In this document: positions 29,624 through 38,657 of the stretch, piece by piece
How positions within the stretch are numbered: the stretch's first letter is position 1
How the letters are laid out: every line of letters starts with the position of its first letter
DNA from: Ferrimonas kyonanensis DSM 18153
GTDB taxonomy: Bacteria; Pseudomonadota; Gammaproteobacteria; Enterobacterales; Shewanellaceae
Reading direction: 5' to 3'
DNA length: 64,000 bases
NCBI RefSeq assembly: GCF_000425405.1
Contig: NZ_AUDJ01000014.1
Span: 166,979-230,978 of the forward strand
Position numbers and translations under genes: made by a program
The notes under the pieces: generated by a model
What the model was told of the DNA's origin: nothing
Database searches by the model: none
The model's input: only the letters and a program-made list of their open reading frames with translations

Positions 29624-29944
29624 GTGCTGCAAAACTTGCTAACGAATCTGCCACAAAACTTAACAAATGAGCTGTTTGAAACCCTGGTTGATTCCAAATC
29701 GGTAAAAATCGAAAGAATCTTATCGAAAGGCCAGCAGACCCCCGCCGATGAATGGTATGACCAGGATGAGCACGAATGGGTGATGGTGGTGGCCGGTGCG
29801 GCCAGAATCGTCTTTGAGGATGGCAACGAGGTCGTGATGGGGCCGGGAGACCACCTGCTACTGCCGGCGCACCGCAGACACCGGGTCAGTTGGACCGACC
29901 CGGAGCAGACCACCGTCTGGTTGGCGGTGCACTGGACTGAGTAA
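29624..29944 (+). CDS. Cupin domain protein
   Basis: A 106-residue single-domain cupin. DQDEHEWVMVVAGAARIVFE and VMGPGDHLLLPAHRRHRVSW hold the two cupin motifs, with metal-ligand candidates in EHEW and HRRHRV. WLAVHWTE ends the chain. The GTG start at 29624 follows AAGGAGAAA at a proper distance; the nearby ATG is out of frame. It may be an enzyme or a small-molecule sensor. Confidence 0.83.
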   Translation: MLQNLLTNLPQNLTNELFETLVDSKSVKIERILSKGQQTPADEWYDQDEHEWVMVVAGAARIVFEDGNEVVMGPGDHLLLPAHRRHRVSWTDPEQTTVWLAVHWTE

Positions 29945-29951
29945 TGACCGC

Positions 29952-30590
29952 TTAGTAGCCGATGGTATAACGGCGGCCACTGTGCTGGCGCTGCTCGGCT
30001 TCGTTGACTACCGCCAGGGCCAGATCTTCGACCGACACATTGGCCGGGGTGTCGCCGTCCATGAGCAGGCTGTCACCACCGACGCGGAAGCTGCCGGTTC
30101 GCTGACCGGGAGCCAGCAGTGCCGGTGGTGATACGTAGCTCCAGCTAAGGTCGGTTCGCTGTTGCAGCTGGGTCAGTACGTCGCGTGCCGCCCGGGCGCC
30201 TTGCAGATACTCCTGAGGGAAGCCGTCGGTGTCCACCAGTTGCACGCCTGGGGCGACGAACAGGCTGCCGGCGCCCCCGACCATCTGCAGACGCACGCCA
30301 CTTAATTTGGCCGCTTCGATAATGGCGTCGGAGCCCGTGATGAAGTCCTGGTACAGGTTGGGGTTGCTCCAACCGGCGTTAAAGGCACTGAGGATCTCAT
30401 CGTGGCCAGCCATGGCGGCGGCGGTAGAGTGGACATCCAGTACATCACCGATGATTTCGGTTAAGCCGGTGTGGCTGGGGAGTTTGCCGGTTTGGCGAAC
30501 CAGCGCCGTAACCTCATGGCCCTGGGCCACTGCTTCGTTAACCAGAGCGTGGCCGACAAAGCCGGTAGCGCCAATGATAAACAACTTCAT
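29952..30590 (-). CDS. NmrA/SDR-type NAD(P)-dependent oxidoreductase
   Basis: A 212-residue atypical short-chain dehydrogenase with the nucleotide-binding start MKLFIIGATGFVGHALVNEA. GDVLDVHSTAAAMAGHDEIL and QMVGGAGSLFVAPGVQLVDT are typical of the NmrA/YwnB-like branch that reduces quinones or senses NADPH. It is divergent from a LysR regulator 117 bases away, the usual layout of a regulator and its target. Confidence 0.88.
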   Translation of the reverse strand: MKLFIIGATGFVGHALVNEAVAQGHEVTALVRQTGKLPSHTGLTEIIGDVLDVHSTAAAMAGHDEILSAFNAGWSNPNLYQDFITGSDAIIEAAKLSGVRLQMVGGAGSLFVAPGVQLVDTDGFPQEYLQGARAARDVLTQLQQRTDLSWSYVSPPALLAPGQRTGSFRVGGDSLLMDGDTPANVSVEDLALAVVNEAEQRQHSGRRYTIGY

Positions 30591-30707
30591 AATGTTACTC
30601 CGAGAGAGTGTGAACGGGTTGATTGATAAGTTAACTCGGAATGGTTTCGTTGATTAGCCCCGGAAATTCACATACTTTATTAACCTGTACTTTATAATGG
30701 CAAGGTT

Positions 30708-31628
30708 ATGCAGACTTCGATTCACCGACTAAAAGCCATGGCAATATTCGTTCGGGTTATTGAGGAAGGTGCCATGCGTCGCGCCGCCCTGTCGCTGGGG
30801 ATGACGCCGGCGGCCGTCAGTCAGCAGATTGGTCAGCTGGAGACCCAACTGGATACCCGGCTGTTGCACCGCTCCACCCGTAAACTCAGCCTGACTGAGG
30901 CGGGGCAAGCGTACTTTTACTATTGTCAGCAGATGGTGCAATCGGCTCAAGAGGCCGAGCAGGCGCTGGCGGCGGTTCGGCATCAACTGGCCGGAGAGAT
31001 AAGGATGACGGCGCCTGTGGGGCTGGCGGCCAGACAGTTGCCCCTGGCGTTGGCGCCGCTGTTGGCCCAGCACTCGAAGCTGAATCTGACCCTGTTGGCT
31101 TCCGATGAGCGCCTGGATATGGTGGAGCATCGGCTCGACATTGCGTTTCGAGCCGGACCGCTGGAGGACTCAACTCTGGTGGCTACGCCGGTGTGTGACT
31201 TTCCGGCTCGGCTGTGTGCCTCGCCCGCCTATCTGGAGTCACAGGGTATCCCAGAGACGGTGGAAGCGTTGCAGACGCACGCATTCTTGGTGCAAAGCCA
31301 GACGCATGGGGGCGGCCGATTGCAATTGACGCACCCGACACTGGGGCAGAGGCGGGTGCGCATTACCCCTCGTATTCAGACCAACAACCTGCAGGTGGTG
31401 CATCGTTTTGCTCGTCAGGGCTTGGGAATGGCGGTGTTACCAGAACACGAAGCCAGCGAGGCGTTAGAGAGTGGGGCGTTGCTGCCGGTGCTGCCGGGCT
31501 GGCAGTTACCGGGAATGCCTTTCTATCTGGTGACACCCAATCGACAACGCACGGAAAAGGTGGAGGCAGTGATTGCGACGGTGAAGCGTTATTTTTCCAA
31601 CTCAACCACCGTACGGGAACCTGTTTAG
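30708..31628 (+). CDS. LysR-family transcriptional regulator
   Basis: A 306-residue regulator. The N-terminal winged helix-turn-helix is residues 5-65 (LKAMAIFVRVIEEGAMRRAA, then GMTPAAVSQQIGQLETQLDT and LLHRSTRKLSLTEAG). The substrate-binding domain covers about 90-300. A TATAAT box lies at 30693-30698. It faces the NmrA-type gene and probably controls it. The ligand is unknown. The family (CrgA-like, LYSR_substrate type 8) is common near such reductases. Confidence 0.92.
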   Translation: MQTSIHRLKAMAIFVRVIEEGAMRRAALSLGMTPAAVSQQIGQLETQLDTRLLHRSTRKLSLTEAGQAYFYYCQQMVQSAQEAEQALAAVRHQLAGEIRMTAPVGLAARQLPLALAPLLAQHSKLNLTLLASDERLDMVEHRLDIAFRAGPLEDSTLVATPVCDFPARLCASPAYLESQGIPETVEALQTHAFLVQSQTHGGGRLQLTHPTLGQRRVRITPRIQTNNLQVVHRFARQGLGMAVLPEHEASEALESGALLPVLPGWQLPGMPFYLVTPNRQRTEKVEAVIATVKRYFSNSTTVREPV

Positions 31629-31671
31629 GACTCAAGGGTCAAAAATCAGGTTAGCCCAGAAGGAGATGTTT

Positions 31672-32109
31672 ATGATCAGCCGGTTTAAATCCTTGTTTAC
31701 TGACCAGCCAGATTGCGGCGAGGCATTGAATGTGGAGCTGGCCAGCACCGCGTTGCTGCTGGAGGTGGCCCGGGCCGATTCTCACATCAGCCATGAAGAG
31801 AAAGAGGCGGTGTGGCACCTGGTCAAAGGGCTGCATCAACTGTCGGATAGGGAAGCGCGGGAGCTGATAGAGGAAGCGCTGGTGCAGACTGAGCAGGCCA
31901 ACTCCATCCACAACTTTACCAATGTGGTGAAGAAAAACCTCAAGTTGAAACAGAAGCTGCAACTGGTCGAAGGGTTGTGGCGGGTGGCCTACGAAGACAA
32001 CGTCCTTGAGCCCCATGAAGAGGCGATGATTCGCAAGGTTTCGGACCTGCTGTATCTGCGCCATAGCGAGTTTATTCAGACCAAACTGGCGGTCACCGGC
32101 GAGCGTTGA
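31672..32109 (+). CDS. TerB-family (tellurite resistance-like) protein
   Basis: A 145-residue acidic helical protein. STALLLEVARADSHISHEEK and WRVAYEDNVLEPHEEAMIRK match the two metal-binding helical hairpins of the TerB/DjlA-like fold. AGGAG at 31661-31665 lies six bases before ATG 31672, so this start is preferred to the ATG at 31666. Single TerB proteins of this size are widespread and not necessarily linked to tellurite. Confidence 0.85.
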   Translation: MISRFKSLFTDQPDCGEALNVELASTALLLEVARADSHISHEEKEAVWHLVKGLHQLSDREARELIEEALVQTEQANSIHNFTNVVKKNLKLKQKLQLVEGLWRVAYEDNVLEPHEEAMIRKVSDLLYLRHSEFIQTKLAVTGER

Positions 32110-32222
32110 TTCATATTGCGTAGCTGCATTAGGCCGACGGTAGTCGATGCCGTGTGCGTTAGCCCTCTCTTGAGTCCCTAAAGTGTCTCCCTCATAATGC
32201 GCCCCTTAATGATGAGGGCAGC

Positions 32223-32966
32223 ATGAACAGCGATAACATTCTTTTTGACGGCCACGATGAATGGGGCCAGGTTCAGGTGATTGAGCAGGGGCCACAGCGG
32301 TTGTTGTGTTTTGGTCCGTCTGACGAGCAGAGCCGCATCATTACCAAGCAGCCCTGGGTGCTGCAACATGAATACACTCGGGCAATGATGTTGGCTCTGC
32401 TGTTTTGCCAGCCCAAGCGGGCCTTGGTGCTGGGGGTGGGCGGCGGTTGCTTGATCTCGGCGTTGGCGCATGTGGTCAAGGGCATCAAGATGACCGGGGT
32501 TGAATTGCGGCCTCTGGTGACGGAGATGGCGCTGGCCCATTTTCGAATGCCACAAAGCAAGCGCATCGACATCGTTCATCAGGAAGCCGGCGCCTTCCTG
32601 GCCGCCGGCGAGCACAAGAAAGTGGATCTGCTGTTTGCCGATCTCTATGGCGCCGATTCGGTGGATGACGTGCAGTTGCAATCCGATTTTATCGATGACG
32701 CCGCCGCCCTGGTCAAAGAGCAGGGGATGCTGGTGCTTAACTGCTGGGAAGAGCACCGCCACCATGATGGGCTTAAAACCGCGTTGGCGGCCCACTTTCC
32801 CCACTGTCATAGTTGTCCGACCGCAGACGGCAACCTGGTGATTCTGGCTGGACGCACGCCGCTGAGCGCTTCACTGTCGCAACTGCGGGAGCAGGCCCAG
32901 CAGCTCAGCAGCAAACTGGGGTACCCGTTGACCGACAGTCTGGGGCGACTGGAGCCCTGGGGTTAG
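32223..32966 (+). CDS. Spermidine synthase-like SAM-dependent protein
   Basis: A 247-residue protein of the spermidine synthase fold. The SAM-binding loop is ALVLGVGGGCLISALAHVVK, then MTGVELRPLVTEMALAHF and DLLFADLYGADSVDDVQLQS. The shortened N-terminal domain and lack of the spermidine-synthase gatekeeper region point to the methyltransferase-like (fused MFS/spermidine synthase-like) proteins of unknown substrate. GAGGGC precedes the start. Confidence 0.82.
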   Translation: MNSDNILFDGHDEWGQVQVIEQGPQRLLCFGPSDEQSRIITKQPWVLQHEYTRAMMLALLFCQPKRALVLGVGGGCLISALAHVVKGIKMTGVELRPLVTEMALAHFRMPQSKRIDIVHQEAGAFLAAGEHKKVDLLFADLYGADSVDDVQLQSDFIDDAAALVKEQGMLVLNCWEEHRHHDGLKTALAAHFPHCHSCPTADGNLVILAGRTPLSASLSQLREQAQQLSSKLGYPLTDSLGRLEPWG

Positions 32967-33127
32967 GCCATTAGTTGAAATGTGATAGTTCGGCTAGATA
33001 ATAGCGACTTGAAAATAGTTTGTTTTTTGGGTGTTTAGTCTAAGTTTTTTTCATCTAAATCATTATCTTGATGTTTTTCGATACCCAAACCCTGTGGTTT
33101 GATGCCGGTGATTTTATAAGGATGATA

Positions 33128-33646
33128 ATGAGAACAATAGCAGCACTTTTTTTAGGCAGCACCTTGCTCTTCGGGTGCTCTTCCACCTATCAGCACACTC
33201 CTATATCGGTGTTCGAGGGGGTGCTCGACCCCCAGTTAGCAGTGCTCATCTCTGTACCCAAAGACGGTTGGTATGACACTCAGAACTATAGAAATTCCGG
33301 CCGAATGACAGCTAATGCCGTGCGGGCTGCATTTATGAAACATGCGTCTAAAGTCACGGTAACGGACAGATGTAAAGGTGAAAGCTGTTTATCATTGGAA
33401 GGTGTGGGTGAATACGGCTATTACGTCAAACCACAGATTCTTCACTGGGAAGAGAGGGCGACTGAATGGTCCGGACTTCCCGATCGTATTGAAATTAAGC
33501 TTACGATTTATGATATGAAGACCGCCAAACCGATCTCTTCCAACGTATACACCGGCAAAAGTAAGTGGCTCACCTTTGGCGGTGATCACCCTCAAGATCT
33601 GTTGCCCGGTCCTACCAACAGCTATGTCACGTCTCTCTATCAATAG
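33128..33646 (+). CDS. DUF4823 outer-membrane lipoprotein
   Basis: A 172-residue lipoprotein with a signal ending in the lipobox LLFGC (MRTIAALFLGSTLLFGCSST). The mature part has SVPKDGWYDTQNYRNSGRMT, KHASKVTVTDRCKGESC and IKLTIYDMKTAKPISSNVYT, the pattern of the DUF4823 family. Base composition is visibly lower in GC than in the neighbours, as is the leader before it, which may be a sign of transfer. AAGGATGATA before ATG 33128 supports this start. Confidence 0.78.
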   Translation: MRTIAALFLGSTLLFGCSSTYQHTPISVFEGVLDPQLAVLISVPKDGWYDTQNYRNSGRMTANAVRAAFMKHASKVTVTDRCKGESCLSLEGVGEYGYYVKPQILHWEERATEWSGLPDRIEIKLTIYDMKTAKPISSNVYTGKSKWLTFGGDHPQDLLPGPTNSYVTSLYQ

Positions 33647-33787
33647 GTATTTAGACTGCACCCCGGACTGTGGCTGAAGACAGGCAACACCTTTTTAACC
33701 TCTGAGTTTTGAGTATTCCCCACTGGCACATCGGTCAGTGCGGGCATACAGTAGAGCGGTATCGGTTGATAGATGAAGAGGGAACTC

Positions 33788-34147
33788 ATGTCACAGCGTA
33801 TCTACTGTCTCGCCCAATTTCGCCCCAAGCCTGGTAAAGAGGAGGCGTTATTTCGAGTGCTGCAAGCCTTGGAGCCCAATACTCTGAGGGAGCCCGGTTG
33901 TCTGCAGTACATCGTCACTCGCCACATCGACAGCCCCTTTGCTCAGGGCCACAGCTACCCCATCGTGTTTAATGAGATCTGGGCCGATCACGATGCGTTT
34001 GCCGCGCACTGTCAGCGCAGCGAGATTCAAGCGTTCTTCGAAGCTCACTGCGTGGCCGACGAGGGGCTGGTGGCCGAGTCCAATGTCTGTGTCTACAGCG
34101 ATCAGCCTGCGGATTACGATGCCCCGCACCTCGAGTCAGGCCGTTAA
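33788..34147 (+). CDS. ABM-domain putative quinol monooxygenase
   Basis: A 119-residue ABM-fold protein: MSQRIYCLAQFRPKPGKEEA, LREPGCLQYIVTRHIDSP and YPIVFNEIWADHDAFAAHCQ, then EIQAFFEAHCVADEGL. This fits the YgiN-like group, which oxidises quinols or degrades small aromatic signals. GAGGGA at 33778-33783 supports ATG 33788. It is not close to the other ABM protein at 15856 in sequence. Confidence 0.82.
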   Translation: MSQRIYCLAQFRPKPGKEEALFRVLQALEPNTLREPGCLQYIVTRHIDSPFAQGHSYPIVFNEIWADHDAFAAHCQRSEIQAFFEAHCVADEGLVAESNVCVYSDQPADYDAPHLESGR

Positions 34148-34165
34148 CGCGCCCGAATCTGGCCC

Positions 34166-34192
34166 CCGACTGATGATTTTGGAATCAGTCGG
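34166..34192 (+). other. Inverted repeat upstream of the condensin operon
   Basis: CCGACTGAT and ATCAGTCGG form a perfect 9-bp repeat with a 9-base spacer, about 130 bases before the SMC-like gene. It could be the end of the preceding transcript or an operator; no T-run follows. Confidence 0.45.
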
Positions 34193-34224
34193 CGGACTCC
34201 CGGGCCTGCACACCCGCCAATTTG

Positions 34225-34253
34225 TTGTTCCCGCCCCTAGGCTACGGTACTCT
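34225..34253 (+). promoter_or_regulatory. Putative promoter of the mksBEFG-like operon
   Basis: TTGTTC (34225-34230) and TACTCT (34248-34253) are 17 bases apart and 65 bases before the start codon at 34318. Match to consensus only. Confidence 0.4.
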
Positions 34254-34317
34254 AACCCGCTTAGTGTCTGACTTTGGCCCTGCGCCAGAGTGTCCCCGGT
34301 TTTGAAAGGTATCTCCT

Positions 34318-37300
34318 ATGGCTCAAGAGGCGTTTCGACTGCGTCGTATCATCATTATCGACAGTTTCTGGAAAGGGAAGGTCAATGAGATCGATTTTGA
34401 TGGTCACACCCAGTTAGAGGGCACCAACGGCGCCGGTAAAACCTCCTTGATGCGATTGCTGCCGCTGTTTTACGGCATGCGCCCTGGAGACATCGTTTCC
34501 AAGGTCGATCAGGCTAAGAACTTTGCCAACTACTACCTGCCCAGGGAATCCAGCCTGCTGGTGTACGAATATCAGCGCCCCGGTCTGGCCGAGCCGCAGC
34601 TGTGCTGCATGGTGGCCTCGTCCGATGGCCGCAGCGTGCACTATAAACTGATCGATGCCCCCTACTGCCAGCAGCACTTTATCGGCTCGGATCACAAGCC
34701 GTTTAAGGTGGGGGAGATCGAGCGTAACTACAAACGCGCCCATGGCACCTATTGCTCCAACTACCTGGGAGTGGACAAATACCGCCAGGTGATTCAAAAC
34801 CTGCGTGGCGGTCGTGCTTCCAGCGAAATTCGCCAGCTGCAGAGCCGCTTCAGCTTCGGCAATGTCGCCATGCCTCACATCGATAAGGTGGTTAATGGCA
34901 CCATCGAGAAGAACCTGGATTTTGAGGCGGTAAAAAAGATGCTGGTGGCCATTGCCGCCGACTATCTGGCCCGCAGCCGCTCCGGTGACAACCGGGAACA
35001 GATGCAACTGAACAAGGACGAGATTGGTCGCTGGCTCAGCGACATTCAGGCCAGCCGTGAAGTGCACGCGGTTGCCGACAAGATTCAGCGTTGGCAGGGG
35101 CAATTTAGTGAGCTGGAGGAGTTTCTGGGCCAGTTGCGCCATCTGCTGGCGCTGTGCGATGAGCAGCAAATCGAACTCAAGGACAAACTCAAGGAGTTGG
35201 GGCAGGAGAAAGCCAGCCAACGCGAGTCCCTGCGACAACTGGAGCGCGAGTTCGATGCCACCGAAACCGGCTTTAAGCAGACCATTGCTGCCGAGAGTGA
35301 TCGCCTGCACGCCAAACAGATCACCATTGAACGCCTGGATGACGACAAGCAGCGTTACGACGATGACGATGCGGCATCTTATCAACTGCGTGCCGATGAA
35401 AAGGTCACCTTCAGCCAGCGACTGAAAGAGGTCAATGGCATCATCGAGAGCTTTGAAGGCGACACCGCCAAGGTGGCTCGCAAGTTCGAGGAACTGCTGG
35501 GTAAGCTGGATCTGGAACTGGCTCGAGGCGAGGGTGAGAAGCAGCAGCAGATGGCCGACATTCGCGAGCAGAACAGCCACAAGCTGGCGGAGGTGGAGCA
35601 GCAGTATCAGGCCAATCGCCGTCAGATGGAGCAGCGGCTGGCGTCTCAGAGCCTGGGACTGAAAGATGAGCAGCTTCAGTTGCAGCATGCTCAGCGCGTC
35701 AATGGGGAAAACCGAGCCCATCCCCGTTTGCCAGCGACCATGGCCGAACAGTTACAGCTTACCGCCCAGTCTTTGGGGGAGGCACAGAGTCGTCATAACG
35801 AGATGCTGAGATTGATGGCCGATGAACGGCACAATGGCGCTCAGTTAGAACGTCAGCGTGATCAGCAGCTTAGCCGCCTAAGCATCGAACAACGGCGCCT
35901 GGATGATCTCAAGGCTCAGCATCAGGCGCTGGAGCAACAACTGCACCCCGAAGAGGGGTCTTTGCAGGCCTTTTTAGAGGGGCGCACCGAAGCCAGTGAT
36001 TGGAAGCAGACCATCGGTACTCTGTTGTCTCCAGAGCTGCTGGCTCGTACTGATCTGGCTCCGAACTGGAGTGGTGATGGTCTTCAGAGCCTGTACGGCG
36101 TGCGCCTGGATCTGAGCCCGCTGCAGCACAACAACCCACTGGCCCGGACCGAAGCGGAACAACAGCAACAGTTAGAGACTCTGGACCAACAGTGCCGACA
36201 GCAAAGCGAGCAGATTGACCAGATCAACGAATTGCTGAAGCAGCTAGGGCGTCAGCTTGAGCAGCATCAGAGCCAGTTGGGGCAGTTGCAGCAGCAGGAG
36301 CGCCGTGTCAGTGCCGAGATCGATCAGCTCAGGCAACAGCAGGAGCGGCAACAGCTTCAGGCCGACGAGCACATTAAGCAACAGCGACGGCAACTGGAGG
36401 AGGAGCACAAGCAGCTACTGAAGCAGCAGGAGCAGTTGAGCCATAAATTGGAACAGCTGGAAGAGCAGGGCGAAGAGGAACTGCATGAGCTGCACAATGC
36501 CGCGTTGGAGCGCCGCCTGATTCTGGAAACCGACCGCGATAGCCAGCTCGAGACCCTGTCTCATCAGCTGGAGGCACTGCGAGACAGCGTCAAGGAGCGG
36601 CGCCGGGATTACAAGAAGCAGCAGAAGCAGGCGCTGGATAAGATCGATCCCGATGGCGAGATCGACAAGCGAATGCAGGAGCGCAAACAGTTGCAGCAGT
36701 CACTGGATGATTGCGCCAGGTTTGAGCAGAAAGCCCGTGAGTATCAGCACTTCCTCTCCAGTCAGTACAACCAGCGGGAGCCGTTGGCTGCCGATGTCTT
36801 GCAGCTGCAGCAGCAACTGTCTCAGGCTCGCAGTGATCTGGAGCAGGCCCGCACTCAGTTTGGTCATCAGCAGGCTGAACACAAAGCGGTGCTTAAGCGA
36901 AACAAAGAACAGCAGGAGCGCAGTGATGATTTGTTGGCTCGGCTGGTACGGGTGCAGGCGGTGTGCGATCCCTTAGGGTTGGAGCCGAGCCGCAATTCAC
37001 AGTTGCAAAGTTACCAGGCGGACATGCTGCCCGGTTTTATTGAGCAGAATCATCAGGGCTTCAGCCACCTGGAGAAGAAGCTGACTAAAGAGATCAGTCA
37101 CTTCTCCAATGTACTGCGAACCAAGCATGGTAAGAGCAGCTTGTTTGACACCTGGACTCAGTTGGTGGCCGACAACGACCGTTTCGAAGGCTGTGAAACC
37201 GTGCTCAAGTACCGTATGCCCATTGGCGATCTGTTGCAGAGTGCCGCTCAGCTTGCCAAGTCCACCGGCCAGTTGGTGATCGTCAATGCCACCATGATCA

Positions 37301-38031
37301 ACGAGTTCTATCAGCATTTGGAGAACTTTGATCGCCGGATTAAATCCGTCGGTCGCAACCTGTCGGAGCGGGTGACCGCCCTGGCCAAGTTTGAAGCCTT
37401 GGCGGACATCAGTGTGGGCACGGTTACCAAGCTGGAGCAGCTGGAGTATTGGCAGCCGCTGCGCAGCTTCTCCGATTGCTTTGAACAGTCGCGGGACCAG
37501 TTGCGTGATGGGGTGGCCGAGATTCCGGAAGAGCTGATTCGGGCCATGCGTGAGCTGGCCCGGGTATTGCCAGCCGAAGGGTTGGAACTGGAGCACAACG
37601 ACCTGTTTGATTTGGAGTTCGTGATCACCGAGAAAGGTCAGGTGAAACGGGCCCGCAATGCCCGTCAGTTGAAGAAAGTCAGTTCCACCGGTCTCTCTTA
37701 TCTGGCGATGCTGTCGCTGTTCGCCGGTCTGCTGGGGATGCTGCGTGGTGATGGTGAGCGTCCCAGCACCATTATTCTGCCGGTGGACGAACTGGGTGAG
37801 CTGGCGGCAGAGAATATCGAACTGCTGCTGGGGATGTTTAACGACAACCACATTCAGATGTTGTCGGCGTCGCCTTCCACCGACCGGCAGGTGCTGGCGT
37901 TGTACAAAACTCACTACAAGCTCAAAGACAGCAAAATCTACAGCGCCCATGTACCGCTGTCGAAACTGGAACAACTGCTGGCCAGTCGTGCCCGCCGCGA
38001 GCAGCCTGAAACCGAGGAAGCCGGACAATGA
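34318..38031 (+). CDS. mksB: SMC-like ATPase of an MksBEFG/Wadjet-like condensin (MksB/JetC type)
   Basis: A 1237-residue SMC-architecture motor. The N-terminal head has Walker A GTNGAGKTS (Lys41). Residues of about 245-560 and 615-960 are long Glu/Gln/Leu-rich coiled coils. A short hinge-like globular part lies at about 561-610 (SDWKQTIGTLLSPELLARTD). The C-terminal head has the signature-like SSTGLSYLAMLSLFAG (from Ser1122) and Walker B IILPVDELGEL (Asp1157, Glu1158). A D-loop-like stretch follows. The protein is shorter than MukB and lacks a large hinge, as MksB and JetC do. Its stop overlaps the next start by four bases. In this family the complex extrudes DNA loops; with a nuclease partner it removes small circular DNA. 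That role here is inference. Confidence 0.88.
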   Translation: MAQEAFRLRRIIIIDSFWKGKVNEIDFDGHTQLEGTNGAGKTSLMRLLPLFYGMRPGDIVSKVDQAKNFANYYLPRESSLLVYEYQRPGLAEPQLCCMVASSDGRSVHYKLIDAPYCQQHFIGSDHKPFKVGEIERNYKRAHGTYCSNYLGVDKYRQVIQNLRGGRASSEIRQLQSRFSFGNVAMPHIDKVVNGTIEKNLDFEAVKKMLVAIAADYLARSRSGDNREQMQLNKDEIGRWLSDIQASREVHAVADKIQRWQGQFSELEEFLGQLRHLLALCDEQQIELKDKLKELGQEKASQRESLRQLEREFDATETGFKQTIAAESDRLHAKQITIERLDDDKQRYDDDDAASYQLRADEKVTFSQRLKEVNGIIESFEGDTAKVARKFEELLGKLDLELARGEGEKQQQMADIREQNSHKLAEVEQQYQANRRQMEQRLASQSLGLKDEQLQLQHAQRVNGENRAHPRLPATMAEQLQLTAQSLGEAQSRHNEMLRLMADERHNGAQLERQRDQQLSRLSIEQRRLDDLKAQHQALEQQLHPEEGSLQAFLEGRTEASDWKQTIGTLLSPELLARTDLAPNWSGDGLQSLYGVRLDLSPLQHNNPLARTEAEQQQQLETLDQQCRQQSEQIDQINELLKQLGRQLEQHQSQLGQLQQQERRVSAEIDQLRQQQERQQLQADEHIKQQRRQLEEEHKQLLKQQEQLSHKLEQLEEQGEEELHELHNAALERRLILETDRDSQLETLSHQLEALRDSVKERRRDYKKQQKQALDKIDPDGEIDKRMQERKQLQQSLDDCARFEQKAREYQHFLSSQYNQREPLAADVLQLQQQLSQARSDLEQARTQFGHQQAEHKAVLKRNKEQQERSDDLLARLVRVQAVCDPLGLEPSRNSQLQSYQADMLPGFIEQNHQGFSHLEKKLTKEISHFSNVLRTKHGKSSLFDTWTQLVADNDRFEGCETVLKYRMPIGDLLQSAAQLAKSTGQLVIVNATMINEFYQHLENFDRRIKSVGRNLSERVTALAKFEALADISVGTVTKLEQLEYWQPLRSFSDCFEQSRDQLRDGVAEIPEELIRAMRELARVLPAEGLELEHNDLFDLEFVITEKGQVKRARNARQLKKVSSTGLSYLAMLSLFAGLLGMLRGDGERPSTIILPVDELGELAAENIELLLGMFNDNHIQMLSASPSTDRQVLALYKTHYKLKDSKIYSAHVPLSKLEQLLASRARREQPETEEAGQ

Positions 38032-38657
38032 TCTTCAAACATACCGTAGAAACCCTGCTGTCTGGCGCCGTGATTTGTCAGACGGCCTACCCGGACCACT
38101 TCGAGTATCTGCAGGCGCCGGCCAACGCCGAGCGGGTGCATGAGTTTCTTAGCCAGCTGGATCGCAGCCTGACCCACTTCGAGGCGGCCGGCGCCTACTA
38201 CTGCACCTTTGATAGCATCGACGACAGCAATCGCCGCGCCATCAGTCAGCTGTTCAGCTCGGTGCGCAGTCATTTCCGGCCGCTGGTGGAATGGCTGGAC
38301 ATGTTGCTGCGGGCCACCGGCCACGACGCGCCGCTGCACGCCAAGGACAGCATTAAGTTTACCTCGTTGCTGGAGGCGTTTGAGCACGACCAGACCCTGT
38401 CGGAGCAGCTGCGCCGCTTGACCACCATGGCACCATTTAAGACCAACCGGGTGGAGATTCGCGACCAACTGGGTACGGTGCTGGCCAAGCTGGAGGAGAT
38501 GGGCTATTTGGTGCGCCATGCTCCAGGCAGCAACACCTGGTACGCCACCGCCCGTTTTGATTTGATCTATCTGCTGATCGAGTTCCTCAACGACAGTGAG
38601 AAGCTGGAGCTGCCGGAAGTGCAGGAGCCGGATCCACAAGAGGAGCTGTTGCTGTAA
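38028..38657 (+). CDS. mksE: KITE-type accessory subunit (MksE/JetB-like)
   Basis: A 209-residue protein with winged-helix features: VHEFLSQLDRSLTHFEAAGA, LEAFEHDQTLSEQLRRLTTM and TVLAKLEEMGYLVRHAPGSN, which reads like a wing strand. Size, position between the SMC and kleisin candidates, and the ATGA overlap with the SMC gene fit MksE/JetB, the dimeric partner of the kleisin. I assign it from these rather than from a clear sequence signature. The TAA stop shares one base with the next ATG. Confidence 0.78.
   Translation: MIFKHTVETLLSGAVICQTAYPDHFEYLQAPANAERVHEFLSQLDRSLTHFEAAGAYYCTFDSIDDSNRRAISQLFSSVRSHFRPLVEWLDMLLRATGHDAPLHAKDSIKFTSLLEAFEHDQTLSEQLRRLTTMAPFKTNRVEIRDQLGTVLAKLEEMGYLVRHAPGSNTWYATARFDLIYLLIEFLNDSEKLELPEVQEPDPQEELLL

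Noticed and set aside
29461..29670. 69-codon open frame upstream of the cupin gene
   Set aside because: It overlaps the cupin start out of frame and has no ribosome site or family.
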